Program-made: the position numbers and the translations under genes
Notes under the pieces: model-generated
The model's database searches: none
Seen by the model: only the letters and a program-made list of their open reading frames with translations
Told to the model about the DNA's origin: nothing
Shown: piece after piece, positions 17,029-26,812 of the stretch
Position numbering within the stretch: position 1 is the stretch's first letter
How the letters are laid out: every line of letters starts with the position of its first letter
NCBI GenBank assembly: GCA_030041305.1
Contig: JASHOC010000107.1
Span: forward strand, 1-39,773
Reading direction: 5' to 3'
Source of the DNA: Acidobacteriaceae bacterium
GTDB taxonomy: Bacteria > Acidobacteriota > Terriglobia > Terriglobales > Acidobacteriaceae
Length of the DNA: 39,773 nucleotides

Positions 17029-18153
17029 CTAGACCGGCATTTTCCGCTTCGAGTACTCGCGCCCGATCTGGGTGGTCTTCTCCGCCCCGCCCATGATCAT
17101 CGCGCCGTCCTTGATCTGGGCAATCACGTAGCTGGGATTGCTCGGGTCCGGGCTCGACGAGTTGAGGAAGCGCACGCTGTTCCTTTTGCACTCGGCCAGA
17201 ACCTTGCCCCGGACTTCGTCGAGAACCGCTTGCTGGTCCGGGGTCAGATGGCGGCCTCGCGTGGTGACGTTCTCGTCGTACGCCGCCAGTCCGAACAGCG
17301 ACTGCGTATTATCCGTCGGCCCCCACTCGGCAAAGGCCAGCCCCGGCGTGGCCAGCGTCTGCTTCATGTTGTCGTCGGCAACGTGATCCTCGATCTTGCA
17401 GCCGACCATAATCTCGCCGCGCGGGTTGAGCGGCCACACATCGGCAATATGCATGTACTTGTTCAGGCTCACGCCCCAGATTTGCGGCGCCACGCCCGGC
17501 GGTTGCCCGCGCAGCCCCATGCCCTGCCGCGCCACCCGCGGCGTGTCGGGGTAATCGCAACTGAAGCGCGCCGCCATCTGGCAGTAAACCTCGATGGCCT
17601 GCGGATCGCGGGCGTGGCAAATGTGCACGCCGTGCGCGCCCAGGTCGAGAAAATTGTTTACGATCCACGCGTTCGCCAGAGCGTACATTTCGTTCATTCC
17701 GGTGCACGGCGGCTCCACGAAAACCGCCGGCGTGGCGTGGCCGCTGCGCGTCGGGCCGCCGTCTCTTAGCCCGCGCATGAAATCGGCAAACCGCGTAAAG
17801 TCGAGCGGGCCATGTTCAAGACCGTAGTTAATGCAGTCGGCGTAAGTCTTGGCCATCTTCTTGCCCTGCTCGTAGGCGTCCATCCCCGGACGCAGCCCGG
17901 AACTGGTGTAGTAAATGGGCTGTCCGTCCTCCCACAGCTCAATCACCTTGTTCACGCGCCGCGGTTTGTAGTTCGAGTCCACCGAGGATGGCTGCCAGCC
18001 CGAGTTCGCGGTCGGATCGCCCATGCCGAACCCTTCCTCGTTGCCCCCTCCTCCGCGCTCCTGCGCCAGCGCCGCGCCGGACGCGCCCATCAAACTCATC
18101 CCCATGCCCACGCCCATTCCGGCCGCGAGCAATTCCCTTCTATTCATTCCCAT
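17029..18153 (-). CDS. Tat-exported HpcH/HpaI aldolase / citrate-lyase-like protein
   Basis: 374 aa. The start M-G-M-N-R-R-E-L-L-A-A-G-M-G-V-G is a twin-arginine signal, cleaved perhaps after A-A-L-A (about residue 30). The rest resembles the HpcH/HpaI (beta/alpha)8 lyase family: E-P-P-C-T-G-M-N-E-M, then D-L-G-A-H-G-V-H-I-C-H-A-R, G-E-I-M-V-G-C-K-I-E-D and A-E-W-G-P-T-D-N-T-Q, matching the metal-binding Glu and 'GP-D' regions. Classical members cleave 2-keto-3-deoxy acids in the cytoplasm, so export after folding is odd. Substrate unknown. The ATG has GAGGA about 8 nt upstream. Transcribed towards yceI with about 190 bp between them. Confidence 0.75.
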   Translation of the reverse strand: MGMNRRELLAAGMGVGMGMSLMGASGAALAQERGGGGNEEGFGMGDPTANSGWQPSSVDSNYKPRRVNKVIELWEDGQPIYYTSSGLRPGMDAYEQGKKMAKTYADCINYGLEHGPLDFTRFADFMRGLRDGGPTRSGHATPAVFVEPPCTGMNEMYALANAWIVNNFLDLGAHGVHICHARDPQAIEVYCQMAARFSCDYPDTPRVARQGMGLRGQPPGVAPQIWGVSLNKYMHIADVWPLNPRGEIMVGCKIEDHVADDNMKQTLATPGLAFAEWGPTDNTQSLFGLAAYDENVTTRGRHLTPDQQAVLDEVRGKVLAECKRNSVRFLNSSSPDPSNPSYVIAQIKDGAMIMGGAEKTTQIGREYSKRKMPV

Positions 18154-19371
18154 ATTGTTTTCCTCGTCAGCGTAGTTGGTGATGCTTAGGCCCGCTCCGG
18201 TGAGGGCTCGACTTGGAGCTATCTGGGTTAGGCTCGATCAGGGTCGTAGATAGAACTTCATTTTCGAGCTATCTGATTTACTATCTCGACGAGCAATAAC
18301 TCGAGAAAGACGCAACCGAGTGGTGCAAAATCACGCCCGCCATTCGATTTGATACCCGGCAGGCCGCCCATCCTTGCCTCTGGCGCGGGCGTCCCTTCGT
18401 CCGGCCCTTGTGCTCGAGAGCCAGCGAATGCAAACACCAGGACCTCTGACCGCTTGTTTTTGTACCAATGTGGGTGCTCCCTGCATGAATGATCTCTTTG
18501 CTCAAGCAGGCTCTTTCGCCCGCCAAAAACCGCCCGTCAGCCGCGGTCTTCCCGGAGGGAAGATACGAAAAGAGCCCGGGGTGGACCGTGCCCCTGAGTG
18601 CAACAAAGGGGAAGGGAGAACCCTGGGAGAGCGTCCGCCAGAAGTTTCCGCACCTCGGAGGGGTGCGCCGACCGCATCGATTGGCGCGGATTCCCGCTCA
18701 TGCGATTGCCATGGGGGGTGGAAGCAGACGCCTCTCGGCGCGCCCCGGATGCGCAAATTCAGCATTCGCGCTGAAAATCATCCCCGACTCGTGACCAATC
18801 ACCCGCGTGTCACCGCCATCTCATCTGCATTCCACTGCCATTCCGCAGCATTTCACCACGCCCCTAACGCTAGGTCCCGCTTCTGGGACCAGGGAAAGGC
18901 ACAGACCTCGATTACCCCGTAGGGTGCCTCTCATCCAGCGCTGTCAAGACCCTCCCGGCCGTTTCTTCTTCCAAGTAATTGATTCCAAACGGATCGGGCT
19001 CAGAACTGCCGTGCTTGGAATTTCCGCCAATTTGTTATCCTGGTCTTTCAAGTCAAAAGGCGCGATCCAGCTTTTCGCCCGGTCCCAGCCGTGAGACGGC
19101 GGCTCCGATTGCAAAAGAGGGCCAATCCATCAAGAATCAGGGCACTTCCAGAGCGAGAAAATGCACGTATTTTGGTGCAAAATCTCGAGAAAATCGCGAT
19201 AAGCCTTCTGTTATCTGTTGAATGCGGGCAACTATATGTGTTTTCAATCGTTTACCGGATGTAAATCGTGCAAACTACAGAAAAACAGCTATTTACCCAT
19301 GGTCCATAACTTTTGGGGGGAGGGGGTGGCCTATTAGCTATTTTAGCTAATCCGGAGCGCGGATCACGTTC
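18154..19371. other. 1.2-kb region without a recognisable gene
   Basis: No frame here has a protein-like pattern. Visible structures are an imperfect palindrome TCGAG...CTCGA (18264-18289) close to a repeated GAGCTATCTG word, a GGTCCC/GGGACC hairpin at about 18871-18888, and a shared pair of words (TCGAGAAA and GGTGCAAAATC) near 18300 and 19170. I saw no tRNA, 6S RNA, RNase P or riboswitch core. It may hold regulatory DNA, an unrecognised small RNA or decayed sequence. Confidence 0.5.
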
Positions 19372-19488
19372 TATAGCGGTTCTCCAATTGGTGTAGAGCA
19401 GAACCTCGAACGTTGAGTGGCGTTTTTCCCAAGAAAACGCCACCTGGCACGCCCCTCAAAACTCCACGGGAATTGGAGAACCGCCGTA
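19372..19488 (+). repeat. 117-bp TA-flanked palindromic element, copy 5
   Basis: Identical to the five-copy consensus, with TA-TA-GCGG and CCGC-CG-TA ends. It lies about 160 bp upstream of purH at the edge of the long non-coding region, so any transcript of purH might start near or within it. Confidence 0.92.
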
Positions 19489-19649
19489 AACCGGAGAACC
19501 ATCTCTCGTGGACCGCGCTGAACCACGCCTGAAAACTTCCAACTGCGAGTTGTAGTCTGGAGCTTGGTTCTCGAATGATCACTCGCCTGGCGCGTGCGCA
19601 CCCACACCGAACCCCAAAGCTCCGACGCCGAACCCCCAATAGGAGATGA

Positions 19650-21236
19650 ATGGTGGCTTCCGATCTTGATGAAAAGCAAATTCGCCGCGCCCTCGTGAGC
19701 GTGACCGACAAAACCGGCCTGGTGGAATTTGCGCGGGCGCTGGCCAACCTGGGCGTGGAGTTGGTTTCCACCGGCGGCACGGCGCGCGCGCTGCGCACGG
19801 CCGGGCTGGCGGTGCGGGAAATCAGCGAGCTGACCGGCTTCCCGGAAATGCTCGACGGACGCGTAAAGACGCTGCACCCCCGCGTCCATGGCGGCTTGCT
19901 CTATAAGCGCGGCAACGCGGAGCACGAGGCGGCCGTCGCAGCGCATGGCATTGAACCCATCGACATGGTGGTGGTGAATCTTTATGCCTTTGAAAACACC
20001 GCGGCGCAACCCGAAGTGGCCTTTGGGGAATTGATCGAAAACATCGACATTGGCGGACCGTCGATGGTGCGCTCGGCGGCCAAGAATTTCGAGGACGTGG
20101 CCGTGGTCACCCGCGTGGCCGATTATCCGGCGCTGAAGGAAGAACTCGAACGGACTCACGGAAAGCTGAGCCGGGCCGCCCGGTGGCGCCTCGCGAAACA
20201 GGCCTTTGCCACCACGGCTGCCTATGATGCTGCGATTGCCGGGACGCTGGAACGTATCGCCGAGGCGCCGGCGGCCGCGGCGCCGGCCACGCTGGACACC
20301 GACGCTTTGCCCACAATGCTGCGGATCAATTTCCCTTTGGCGCAACCGTTGCGCTATGGCGAGAATCCGCACCAGCGTGCGGCGCTGTACAGCGACGGCT
20401 CCGGATTGGGGGTCGCAGGCGCCGCCCAGCTGCAGGGGAAAGAATTGAGCTACAACAATCTCGTCGATCTCGACGCCTGCTGGGAGCTGGCGCAGGAGTT
20501 CGAGGAGCCGGCCGCGATCATTGTCAAGCACACCAATCCCTGCGGCGCGGCAACCGGCGACAACCTTTTGGAGGCCTATCAAAAGGCGCTGGCCTGCGAC
20601 CCGGTGTCGGCCTTCGGCTCGGTCATCGGCGTCAACCGCGAATTGGATGGACCGGCCGCCGAAGAGATTGCCAAGCTGTTTGTCGAGTCGATTGCGGCGC
20701 CCGGTTTTGCGCCCCAGGCCCGCGAGCGGCTGAGCGCAAAGAAAAACCTTCGCCTGGTCGAAGTGCGCCCGGCGCCGGTGCGCCCGGTCGTGAAGCAGGT
20801 TTCCGGCGGCCTGCTTTTGCAGGACGCCGACACCGGCCGGGTGACGGAATCGGAGCTGAAGGTGGTTACCTGGCGTCCGCCATCCGCCGACGAACTGCGC
20901 AGCCTGCTTTTCGCATGGCGCGTGGTCAAGCACGTCAAGTCGAATGCGATCGTGTATGCGCGTAACGGACAAACGCTAGGCGTGGGCGCCGGCCAAATGA
21001 GCCGCGTGGACGCGGCGCGGTTCGGCGCCATCAAGGCGGTGTTGCCGCTGGCAGGCTGCGTGGCCGCCTCCGACGCTTTTTTCCCTTTTCCGGACGGTCT
21101 GGAAGCCGTGGTGCAAGCCGGCGCCACGGCCGTGATTCAGCCCGGAGGTTCGGTGCGCGATGACGAGGTGATCGCCACCGCCGACAAGCTGGGCGTCGCG
21201 ATGGTGTTGACCGGAATGCGGCATTTTCGGCACTGA
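19650..21236 (+). CDS. purH: Bifunctional AICAR transformylase / IMP cyclohydrolase
   Basis: 528 aa enzyme for the last two steps of IMP synthesis: formylation of AICAR using 10-formyl-tetrahydrofolate, then ring closure. The N-terminal cyclohydrolase domain (about 1-200) carries S-V-T-D-K-T-G, S-T-G-G-T-A and the G-R-V-K-T-L-H-P segment. The transformylase domain has its catalytic pair Lys293-His294 in K-H-T-N-P-C-G. The R-Y-G-E-N-P-H-Q linker motif is present. Normal length. ATG 19650 has GGAG 4 nt upstream. It stands first in a plus-strand run with the TPR gene and dgt, but nearly 300 bp of spacer follows it. Confidence 0.98.
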   Translation: MVASDLDEKQIRRALVSVTDKTGLVEFARALANLGVELVSTGGTARALRTAGLAVREISELTGFPEMLDGRVKTLHPRVHGGLLYKRGNAEHEAAVAAHGIEPIDMVVVNLYAFENTAAQPEVAFGELIENIDIGGPSMVRSAAKNFEDVAVVTRVADYPALKEELERTHGKLSRAARWRLAKQAFATTAAYDAAIAGTLERIAEAPAAAAPATLDTDALPTMLRINFPLAQPLRYGENPHQRAALYSDGSGLGVAGAAQLQGKELSYNNLVDLDACWELAQEFEEPAAIIVKHTNPCGAATGDNLLEAYQKALACDPVSAFGSVIGVNRELDGPAAEEIAKLFVESIAAPGFAPQARERLSAKKNLRLVEVRPAPVRPVVKQVSGGLLLQDADTGRVTESELKVVTWRPPSADELRSLLFAWRVVKHVKSNAIVYARNGQTLGVGAGQMSRVDAARFGAIKAVLPLAGCVAASDAFFPFPDGLEAVVQAGATAVIQPGGSVRDDEVIATADKLGVAMVLTGMRHFRH

Positions 21237-21524
21237 CGGAGTGAAAGTAAAGCGCCGCGCTCAAACGCCGAAGGGAGAAGCAGCATCCAACCTCTCATTC
21301 GCTGATTGGGTCGTCTCGCGGCGAGGCCGGCGAACCAGATTTTGCGTCCTGAGCGGATCGATTTCCTTCGATTCGGCAAAATTCCCGGAATCGCCGCCGC
21401 CGCTGTGACGCTGGGGCGGGTACAATCGTCTGTACAATAGGCAGAGAAGGTCTGCCTGAAAAGGCTTTTGGGCTGGGCGGATGGCGCCTTATCCGCTCGG
21501 CGCAGAGAGCGAAGAGTTCCCAAG

Positions 21525-23663
21525 ATGATGAAACGTCAATGCCCCTTCTTTGCCTCCCCGCTCCTCTACGCCGCTGCATCGTTCCTGTTGCTGCCGGCCG
21601 CTGTTCTGTCCGCCCAGGCGCCGTCTCAAAACGCGCCCTCGAACACCACTCCTGCGTCGACTGACGCTGCGGCGACGGCTTCCGCGCAGCGCGCGCAGGC
21701 CTATTATCATGCCGCGCTCGCCGGAATGTATGAGGACGACGCCATCTCTGAGGGCCGTCCCGACGAGGTCAATCAAGCCATCGAGCAGTACAAGCTCGCG
21801 CTCAACGACGATCCGGGCTCGCCGCAGCTGAACGACGAGCTGGCCGATCTTTATTTCCGCGTGGGCCGTATCCATGACGCGGAGTCGATGGCGCGCAACC
21901 TGCTCAAGACTTCGCCCGATGACGTGGACGCCCACCGGCTGCTGGGACGAGTCTACCTGCGTCAACTGGGTGAAAGTCAAAACGGCGTGTCGTCGACCTC
22001 GTCCTCCGGGAACGCCCTTGACCAGGCGATCGCCGAATTTGAAAAGATTGTGACCCTGCAGCCGAGAAGCGTGGAAGACCGCATGGTGCTGGGCCAGCTT
22101 TATACCGTCAAGCACGAGCCCGACAAGGCGGCGGCGGAGTTCAAGGGCGCGCAGGCGATCGAGCCGGATTCTGAAGACGTGGTGCTCAATCTCGCCCGTG
22201 TTTACGCCGAAAATGGGAATCTGCAACAGGCGGTGGACGTGATCACGGCGGTTCCGGAAGGCGCCCGCACGGCCAAGATGGAGTTCACGCTGGGCGCAAC
22301 TTACGACCAGATGAAGGATACGAAGGACGCCATTGCCGCCTATCAGCGCGCCGCCGATCTGGAGCCCGAGGATTTGCAGACGCTGGACGCCCTGGCGCAG
22401 GCGCTCTTGACCGACGATCAGCTCGACGCCGCCCTCAAGCAATATCAGGAACTGGCCGAGGCCGATCCGGAAAACGGCGAAGCGCTGGTCCATATCTCGG
22501 AGATCCAGCGTCGGCAGGGGAAGTACGAAGATGCCTTGACCACGATCCACAAGGCGGTCAAGTTGGACCCCAATTCGCTCGAAGCCGGATACAACGAAGG
22601 CATCCTCGAGGACGTTCTCGGCCACTTTGACGACGCCGCGCAGACCTACCAGAACATGGTCGACCAGACTTCCCACGCGAACGGGGCCTACACGGCCGAA
22701 GAAAAGAACAACCGCAGCATCTTTTTGGCGCGGCTGGCCGGTGTGTATGTCGAGCAGAACAAAATCGATCAGGCGATCGCAACTTACCAGAAATTGATCG
22801 ATATGGGTGGTGACTCCGCGGTCCAGGGCTACCAGGGGCAGGTCGATTCTTACCGGGAGGCGAAGCAGTTCGACAAGGCCATGGATGTGGCCCAAAAAGC
22901 CGTAGCGGCCAACCCCAAGAACCGCGATCTTAAACTGATGCTGGCCGGCGAACTGGCGGACCAGGGACAGCCAGACCAGGCATTGGCCATGGCTCGCGGC
23001 TTGCTGAATAACTCTCCCGACGACCGGACGGTTTATGAAGCCATCGGCCAGATGGACATCCGTTTGCGCCGCTGGAAAGAAGCCGAGGACGCTTTCAACA
23101 AAGCTGAGCCACTCTGCACCAAGAAAGAAGACCGCATCTACCTGCTCTTTCTGCGGGGCGAACTTGCGGATCGCCAGAAACATCTTGACCCTGCCGAACA
23201 ATACTTCCGCCAGGCGCTGGCTCTTGATCCGCAAAACGCCATGGCTCTGAATTACCTCGGCTATATGCTCGCCGACAAGGGGGTCAAACTGCCCGAAGCG
23301 CTGAAGCTGATTCGCCAGGCCGTGAGCCTGGAGCCCATGAATGGCGCTTACCTGGATTCCTTGGGCTGGGTCTATTTCAAGATGGGCCAATATGATCTGG
23401 CCGAAGATAATCTGCGTCAGGCCGTCGCGCGCGATCAGACTGACCCCACGGTTCACATGCACTTGGGCGATCTTTATGAAAAGACGGGCCGTATCCGGCT
23501 GGCTGCGGCGCAGTGGCAGCTTTCGCTGGCGGAATTCGCCAAATCGTCCCCCGCCGATATCGAACCGGGCGACGTCTCCAAGGTGCAGAAAAAGCTGGAA
23601 AGCGCGCGCGTCAAGCTGGCCAAGGAAGATAACGCGCTTGGGCAGCCGAATAAGCCAGAATAG
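21525..23663 (+). CDS. Exported TPR-repeat protein
   Basis: 712 aa. A signal peptide ([20 protein letters not shown]) is followed almost entirely by 34-residue tetratricopeptide repeats with the usual spacing of A...Y..A and D/P endings (for example [14 protein letters not shown]). A linker rich in S/T (about 160-172) interrupts the array. Such proteins are scaffolds for protein complexes, often in cell-envelope assembly; no partner is evident. Start set at the first of two adjacent ATGs (21525); no strong ribosome-binding site is visible. The spacer before it (21237-21524) has two direct GTACAAT words at about 21420-21438 and a small hairpin (21439-21457). Confidence 0.85.
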   Translation: MMKRQCPFFASPLLYAAASFLLLPAAVLSAQAPSQNAPSNTTPASTDAAATASAQRAQAYYHAALAGMYEDDAISEGRPDEVNQAIEQYKLALNDDPGSPQLNDELADLYFRVGRIHDAESMARNLLKTSPDDVDAHRLLGRVYLRQLGESQNGVSSTSSSGNALDQAIAEFEKIVTLQPRSVEDRMVLGQLYTVKHEPDKAAAEFKGAQAIEPDSEDVVLNLARVYAENGNLQQAVDVITAVPEGARTAKMEFTLGATYDQMKDTKDAIAAYQRAADLEPEDLQTLDALAQALLTDDQLDAALKQYQELAEADPENGEALVHISEIQRRQGKYEDALTTIHKAVKLDPNSLEAGYNEGILEDVLGHFDDAAQTYQNMVDQTSHANGAYTAEEKNNRSIFLARLAGVYVEQNKIDQAIATYQKLIDMGGDSAVQGYQGQVDSYREAKQFDKAMDVAQKAVAANPKNRDLKLMLAGELADQGQPDQALAMARGLLNNSPDDRTVYEAIGQMDIRLRRWKEAEDAFNKAEPLCTKKEDRIYLLFLRGELADRQKHLDPAEQYFRQALALDPQNAMALNYLGYMLADKGVKLPEALKLIRQAVSLEPMNGAYLDSLGWVYFKMGQYDLAEDNLRQAVARDQTDPTVHMHLGDLYEKTGRIRLAAAQWQLSLAEFAKSSPADIEPGDVSKVQKKLESARVKLAKEDNALGQPNKPE

Positions 23664-23671
23664 GCTTTGCG

Positions 23672-24838
23672 ATGGCCCCGAAAGTTGGGCAGCGTGCACA
23701 CTTGCCGCCCGGAATTGCGGTTTGCGGCGATGCGTCCGGCCCGTTGACCGAGCGCGCGTGGCCTGAGCCGCCTCACGCTTACCGCTCCGCCTTCGCTCGC
23801 GACGCGGCGCGCATTCTCCACGCTCGGGCCTTTCGCCGGCTGGCGGGAAAAACGCAAGTTTTTACAAGACTGCCCGCCGATCCACCCGGCGACCACGTGC
23901 GCAGCCGGCTGACCCACACCCTCGAAGTGACGCAGATTTCCCGGACTTTGGCCGTTGCTTTGGGGCTCAATGCGGAGCTTGCCGAGGCCCTGGCGCTGGC
24001 GCACGATATCGGCCACCCGCCCTTTGGCCACGCCGGAGAAAAGGCGCTCGACCACGCGTTGCGCGCCTACGGCCTGAGCTTCGACCATAATCTGCATGCG
24101 CTGCGCATCGTTACCTGGTTCGAGGAGCGCTATCCGGCTTTTCGTGGCCTGAACCTGACACTGGCCGTGCGCGAGGGCATCGTCAAGCACTCCCGCGACT
24201 ATCCTGCCGGCGAGCATCAGGAGTTAGCCGAATACTTTCCGGGCGAGTTTCCGCCCCTCGAAGCGCAACTGATCGATTTGGCCGATGAGGTGGCCTATCT
24301 CACCGCCGATCTCGACGACGGCCTTGACTCCGGTATCCTCAATCTCCGCGAAGTGCGCGAAGCGCTGCCCTTGTTTCGCAGCTTTCATGATGCGGCTCTC
24401 GGCGCCTTTCCAAAGGCGGCACCCCGGTTGGCGGTTTACGAGGCGTTGCGGCGCCTGCTCAACGCGCTGGTTACGGATCTTGCCGACGAGGTGCGGGCGC
24501 GCGTAGCGGAGCTTGACGCTGTGGCGCTCCACGATATCCGGCGAGCGCCGAATCGGATTGCCGGCCTCAGCCGAGAGATGGAATCCGCGCGCGCGGCGGC
24601 TAAGGAGTTTCTCTACGCGCGGCTCTACAATTCGCCGGAAATGGAAGAGCTGCATGCGCATGCGGAGCGGGTGGTTCAGGAGCTGTTTGCGGCGCTCATG
24701 GCCAAACCGGCGCTGATGCCGGAAGACCACCAGGCGCAAATCCTCACCGAGGGCCTGTCGCGCACGGTTGCTGACTACATTGCCGGCATGACAGACGGGT
24801 TCATCGAGCAGTTATGGGCCCGGCATGGCGGGCGATAA
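23672..24838 (+). CDS. dgt: dGTPase-like HD-domain triphosphohydrolase
   Basis: 388 aa. HD-superfamily metal ligands are His82 (R-L-T-H-T-L-E-V), His111-Asp112 (A-H-D-I-G-H-P-P-F-G-H) and Asp205 (D-L-A-D-E-V-A-Y). The family hydrolyses dGTP, or other dNTPs, to the nucleoside and tripolyphosphate. The R-R-L-A-G-K-T-Q-V-F sequence near residues 55-64 is typical of the bacterial dGTPase-like type-2 subgroup. The gene starts 8 bp after the TPR gene stop, so the two may be co-transcribed. It converges with the asd-like gene on the other strand. Confidence 0.93.
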   Translation: MAPKVGQRAHLPPGIAVCGDASGPLTERAWPEPPHAYRSAFARDAARILHARAFRRLAGKTQVFTRLPADPPGDHVRSRLTHTLEVTQISRTLAVALGLNAELAEALALAHDIGHPPFGHAGEKALDHALRAYGLSFDHNLHALRIVTWFEERYPAFRGLNLTLAVREGIVKHSRDYPAGEHQELAEYFPGEFPPLEAQLIDLADEVAYLTADLDDGLDSGILNLREVREALPLFRSFHDAALGAFPKAAPRLAVYEALRRLLNALVTDLADEVRARVAELDAVALHDIRRAPNRIAGLSREMESARAAAKEFLYARLYNSPEMEELHAHAERVVQELFAALMAKPALMPEDHQAQILTEGLSRTVADYIAGMTDGFIEQLWARHGGR

Positions 24839-24865
24839 GCGGGTCTGTTGGAGAACCCATCGCTC

Positions 24866-25891
24866 CTACTGGATGGCGCCATGGGGGCGGAGGCGGCGCA
24901 GAGTGAGGGCGCACAAGATTGCGTTTTGGGCGTTGAGGCGAAGGTTGTCGGCGGCCGCCCAAAGCCACAGCCGCGACACGCCGCCGGGGTTGGACGCGCC
25001 TGGTTCGGGGCGCAGGCGGACAAGCACGTCATTTTGGCCCGTGGCGGCAAGATTTGAAGGCGAGTCGGTGTCTTCGAGAATGAGGTCGACGTGTTCGCCG
25101 CCGAGCGCTTTTTCAAGCACCGCGATCTCCACGGGCCGCTCCAATTCGACAGCGATCAAAAAAGTGTGGCCGTGAAAGACGGGTGCGTGAATCACTTGCA
25201 CACCTGGAGCAGGTCTGCGGCCGCCTGTCAGGGTTTCGTAATGGCGGCGAATCCGGGCTTCCACAGTTTTGAGGCTTACGGAAGCTCCTTCGCCGAGGCC
25301 GCTGAGCAGGTTGTACGCAGCTTGCGCATCGTAGACGTCGCGCGGGAGCGCTTGAAAGCTGAGAAGGCTCACGGTCTGCTGGTGCAGCTCGTCCATGGCG
25401 GCGCGTCCGAACTCGCTGGCCGGGAGCATGACTGTGGCGGCGGCAAAACGCAACGGCGCGGCTTGCTGCAGCCGGTCGACCAATAGCGCCAAAGCCACGG
25501 CGGCAGGGTGGGCAGGCGCCACGGCGGGAGTGAAAAGGTCCACGGCTGGAATTTCCGCTCCCAGCCATGGGGCGCAAACCAGAACGCCAGCTTCCTGATC
25601 GAGGGCTCCGGAGAGATCGAGGACGGTGGAACCGGCGCCAAGCGCCTGGCGCCAGTGGCTCCGCGTCAGCGCTTCGGACCCGCAAAAGAAAGTGAAGTCG
25701 GCGCGCTCGAAGGCGTCGGCCCTGATTCCCTGAATGAAGGTGGCCTCATCACCCAGCTTCTCGAGTTGACCCTCCACGTCTTCCGCGTCGAGGAGAACAA
25801 TTTTGGCCGTGGCGAGGGGAGACTCAGACAGAGCGTCTTTGAGTTCCCGGCCTACCAGGGTGGAAGCGCCGACAATGGCAATTTTGTACAA
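24866..25891 (-). CDS. Aspartate-semialdehyde-dehydrogenase-like protein without the catalytic cysteine (USG-1-like)
   Basis: 341 aa with the Asd fold: an N-terminal NAD(P)-binding start (I-A-I-V-G-A-S-T-L-V-G-R-E-L) and an Asd/ArgC dimerisation domain ending with P-V-F-H-G-H-T and N-A-I-L-C-A-L. Where true enzymes have N-C in 'NPNC(S/T)T', this protein reads P-A-H-P-A-A (126-131), with His128 at the Cys position, so normal semialdehyde chemistry is unlikely. The start is TTG at 25891 with AAGGA upstream. It lies 21 bp after pssA, so it is probably the last gene of the psd-pssA operon. Function unknown; perhaps a regulatory or altered-substrate paralogue. Confidence 0.82.
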   Translation of the reverse strand: MYKIAIVGASTLVGRELKDALSESPLATAKIVLLDAEDVEGQLEKLGDEATFIQGIRADAFERADFTFFCGSEALTRSHWRQALGAGSTVLDLSGALDQEAGVLVCAPWLGAEIPAVDLFTPAVAPAHPAAVALALLVDRLQQAAPLRFAAATVMLPASEFGRAAMDELHQQTVSLLSFQALPRDVYDAQAAYNLLSGLGEGASVSLKTVEARIRRHYETLTGGRRPAPGVQVIHAPVFHGHTFLIAVELERPVEIAVLEKALGGEHVDLILEDTDSPSNLAATGQNDVLVRLRPEPGASNPGGVSRLWLWAAADNLRLNAQNAILCALTLRRLRPHGAIQ

Positions 25892-25912
25892 AGAAATCCT
25901 TTTTTGGAAGCG

Positions 25913-26812
25913 TCAGGAAGGTTTGAAACCATCCGGCTCGGCTCCGTGTCCCGACGAGATGTGCAGTTCGGCGGGTCGGCGACGGCGCCTGCGCGACCAG
26001 GAGTACGCGGCGCGTGCCCATATCCCGGAGAACATGTATGCTAAGGCGACGAAAAAGAGCACCACGTTGGAATAGCGGATGGCGATATACAGCACAATTG
26101 CCACCAGCACTAGGATTTGGAAGGGATGGCTACGAGAGAAGTTAATTTCTTTGCCCGACCAGAAGCGCCAGGTGCTGACCATCAGGAAGCCGCTGAGACC
26201 GACAAGGACGAGCCAGGGAACGGCGATCCACCATGCCTCAACGGGAAATCCATAGCAGAGATGGACTGTGGAGGCCAGCAGACCAGCCGCGGCGGGAATG
26301 GGCATGCCGACAAAATACTTGCGTCCGGGCCGGCCGGGATTGCGCGGTTGAGCATCGTGGCTAATGTTGAAGCGCGCCAGCCGCGACGCTCCGCTCAGCA
26401 GAAAAAGGAAGCATATGAAAGCTCCGGCCTGAACCAGATGCTGGCGCAACTGGCCGTTGATGGAATCGGGAAGAAAATGGAAGCCCCAGACGAAGGCCAG
26501 GAGACTCGGCGCCGCGCCGAAGGTGATCACGTCGGCGAGGGAATCGAGTTCCCGACCGAAGTCGCTGGTGGTGTTCGTCATTCGGGCAATGCGGCCGTCG
26601 AGGGCGTCGAAAGGGATGGCGAAAAGGATGGCGATAGCGGCCCAGTCGAGGTGCATTTGGGCGTCACGGGTGATGGCGGTGATGGTTTGCGTGATGGAGA
26701 AGTACCCCGCGCCAATGTTGATGGAAGTAAACAGGGAAGGCAGAAGGTACATGCCGCGACGGACTTGGGCCCGCTTCCTTTCTCTAGCCTCGAAGCGATC
26801 CTGATGGTTCAT
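25913..26812 (-). CDS. pssA: CDP-diacylglycerol-serine O-phosphatidyltransferase
   Basis: 299 aa inner-membrane enzyme that makes phosphatidylserine from CDP-diacylglycerol and serine. The CDP-alcohol phosphotransferase motif is complete: Asp69-x2-Asp72-Gly73-x2-Ala76-Arg77-x8-Gly86-x3-Asp90-x3-Asp94. About eight hydrophobic segments follow. The C-terminal tail is Arg-rich (R-R-R-R-R-R-P) and extends past the usual family end. Its ATG overlaps the psd stop by 4 bp, a normal coupling because Psd uses its product. Confidence 0.94.
   Translation of the reverse strand: MNHQDRFEARERKRAQVRRGMYLLPSLFTSINIGAGYFSITQTITAITRDAQMHLDWAAIAILFAIPFDALDGRIARMTNTTSDFGRELDSLADVITFGAAPSLLAFVWGFHFLPDSINGQLRQHLVQAGAFICFLFLLSGASRLARFNISHDAQPRNPGRPGRKYFVGMPIPAAAGLLASTVHLCYGFPVEAWWIAVPWLVLVGLSGFLMVSTWRFWSGKEINFSRSHPFQILVLVAIVLYIAIRYSNVVLFFVALAYMFSGIWARAAYSWSRRRRRRPAELHISSGHGAEPDGFKPS

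Noticed and set aside
18500..18700. Possible cobalamin or c-di-GMP riboswitch, RNase P or 6S RNA
   Set aside because: Purine-rich words looked suggestive, but none of the conserved core sequences could be found.
18370..18922. 182-codon plus-strand frame in the long spacer
   Set aside because: No ribosome-binding site, no protein-like periodicity, and rich in Pro/Arg/Ser as expected from random GC-rich DNA.
249..19488. Short protein fragments of very similar sequence translated from each 117-bp repeat (beginning M-A-F-S-W-E-K-R)
   Set aside because: They are the same palindromic DNA read in one frame, run into unrelated sequence on either side, and have no ribosome-binding sites.
249..19488. 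Five similar repeats as a possible CRISPR array
   Set aside because: They are 1.5 to 7 kb apart with genes in between, are 117 bp long and have no cas genes.
19371..20972. 533-codon minus-strand frame opposite purH
   Set aside because: PurH on the plus strand has all family motifs; the antisense frame is Arg/Gly/His-rich with no motif and starts within purH.
21489..23699. 736-codon minus-strand frame opposite the TPR gene
   Set aside because: The plus strand shows a signal peptide and regular TPR spacing. The antisense frame is a by-product of GC-rich codon use and repeats.
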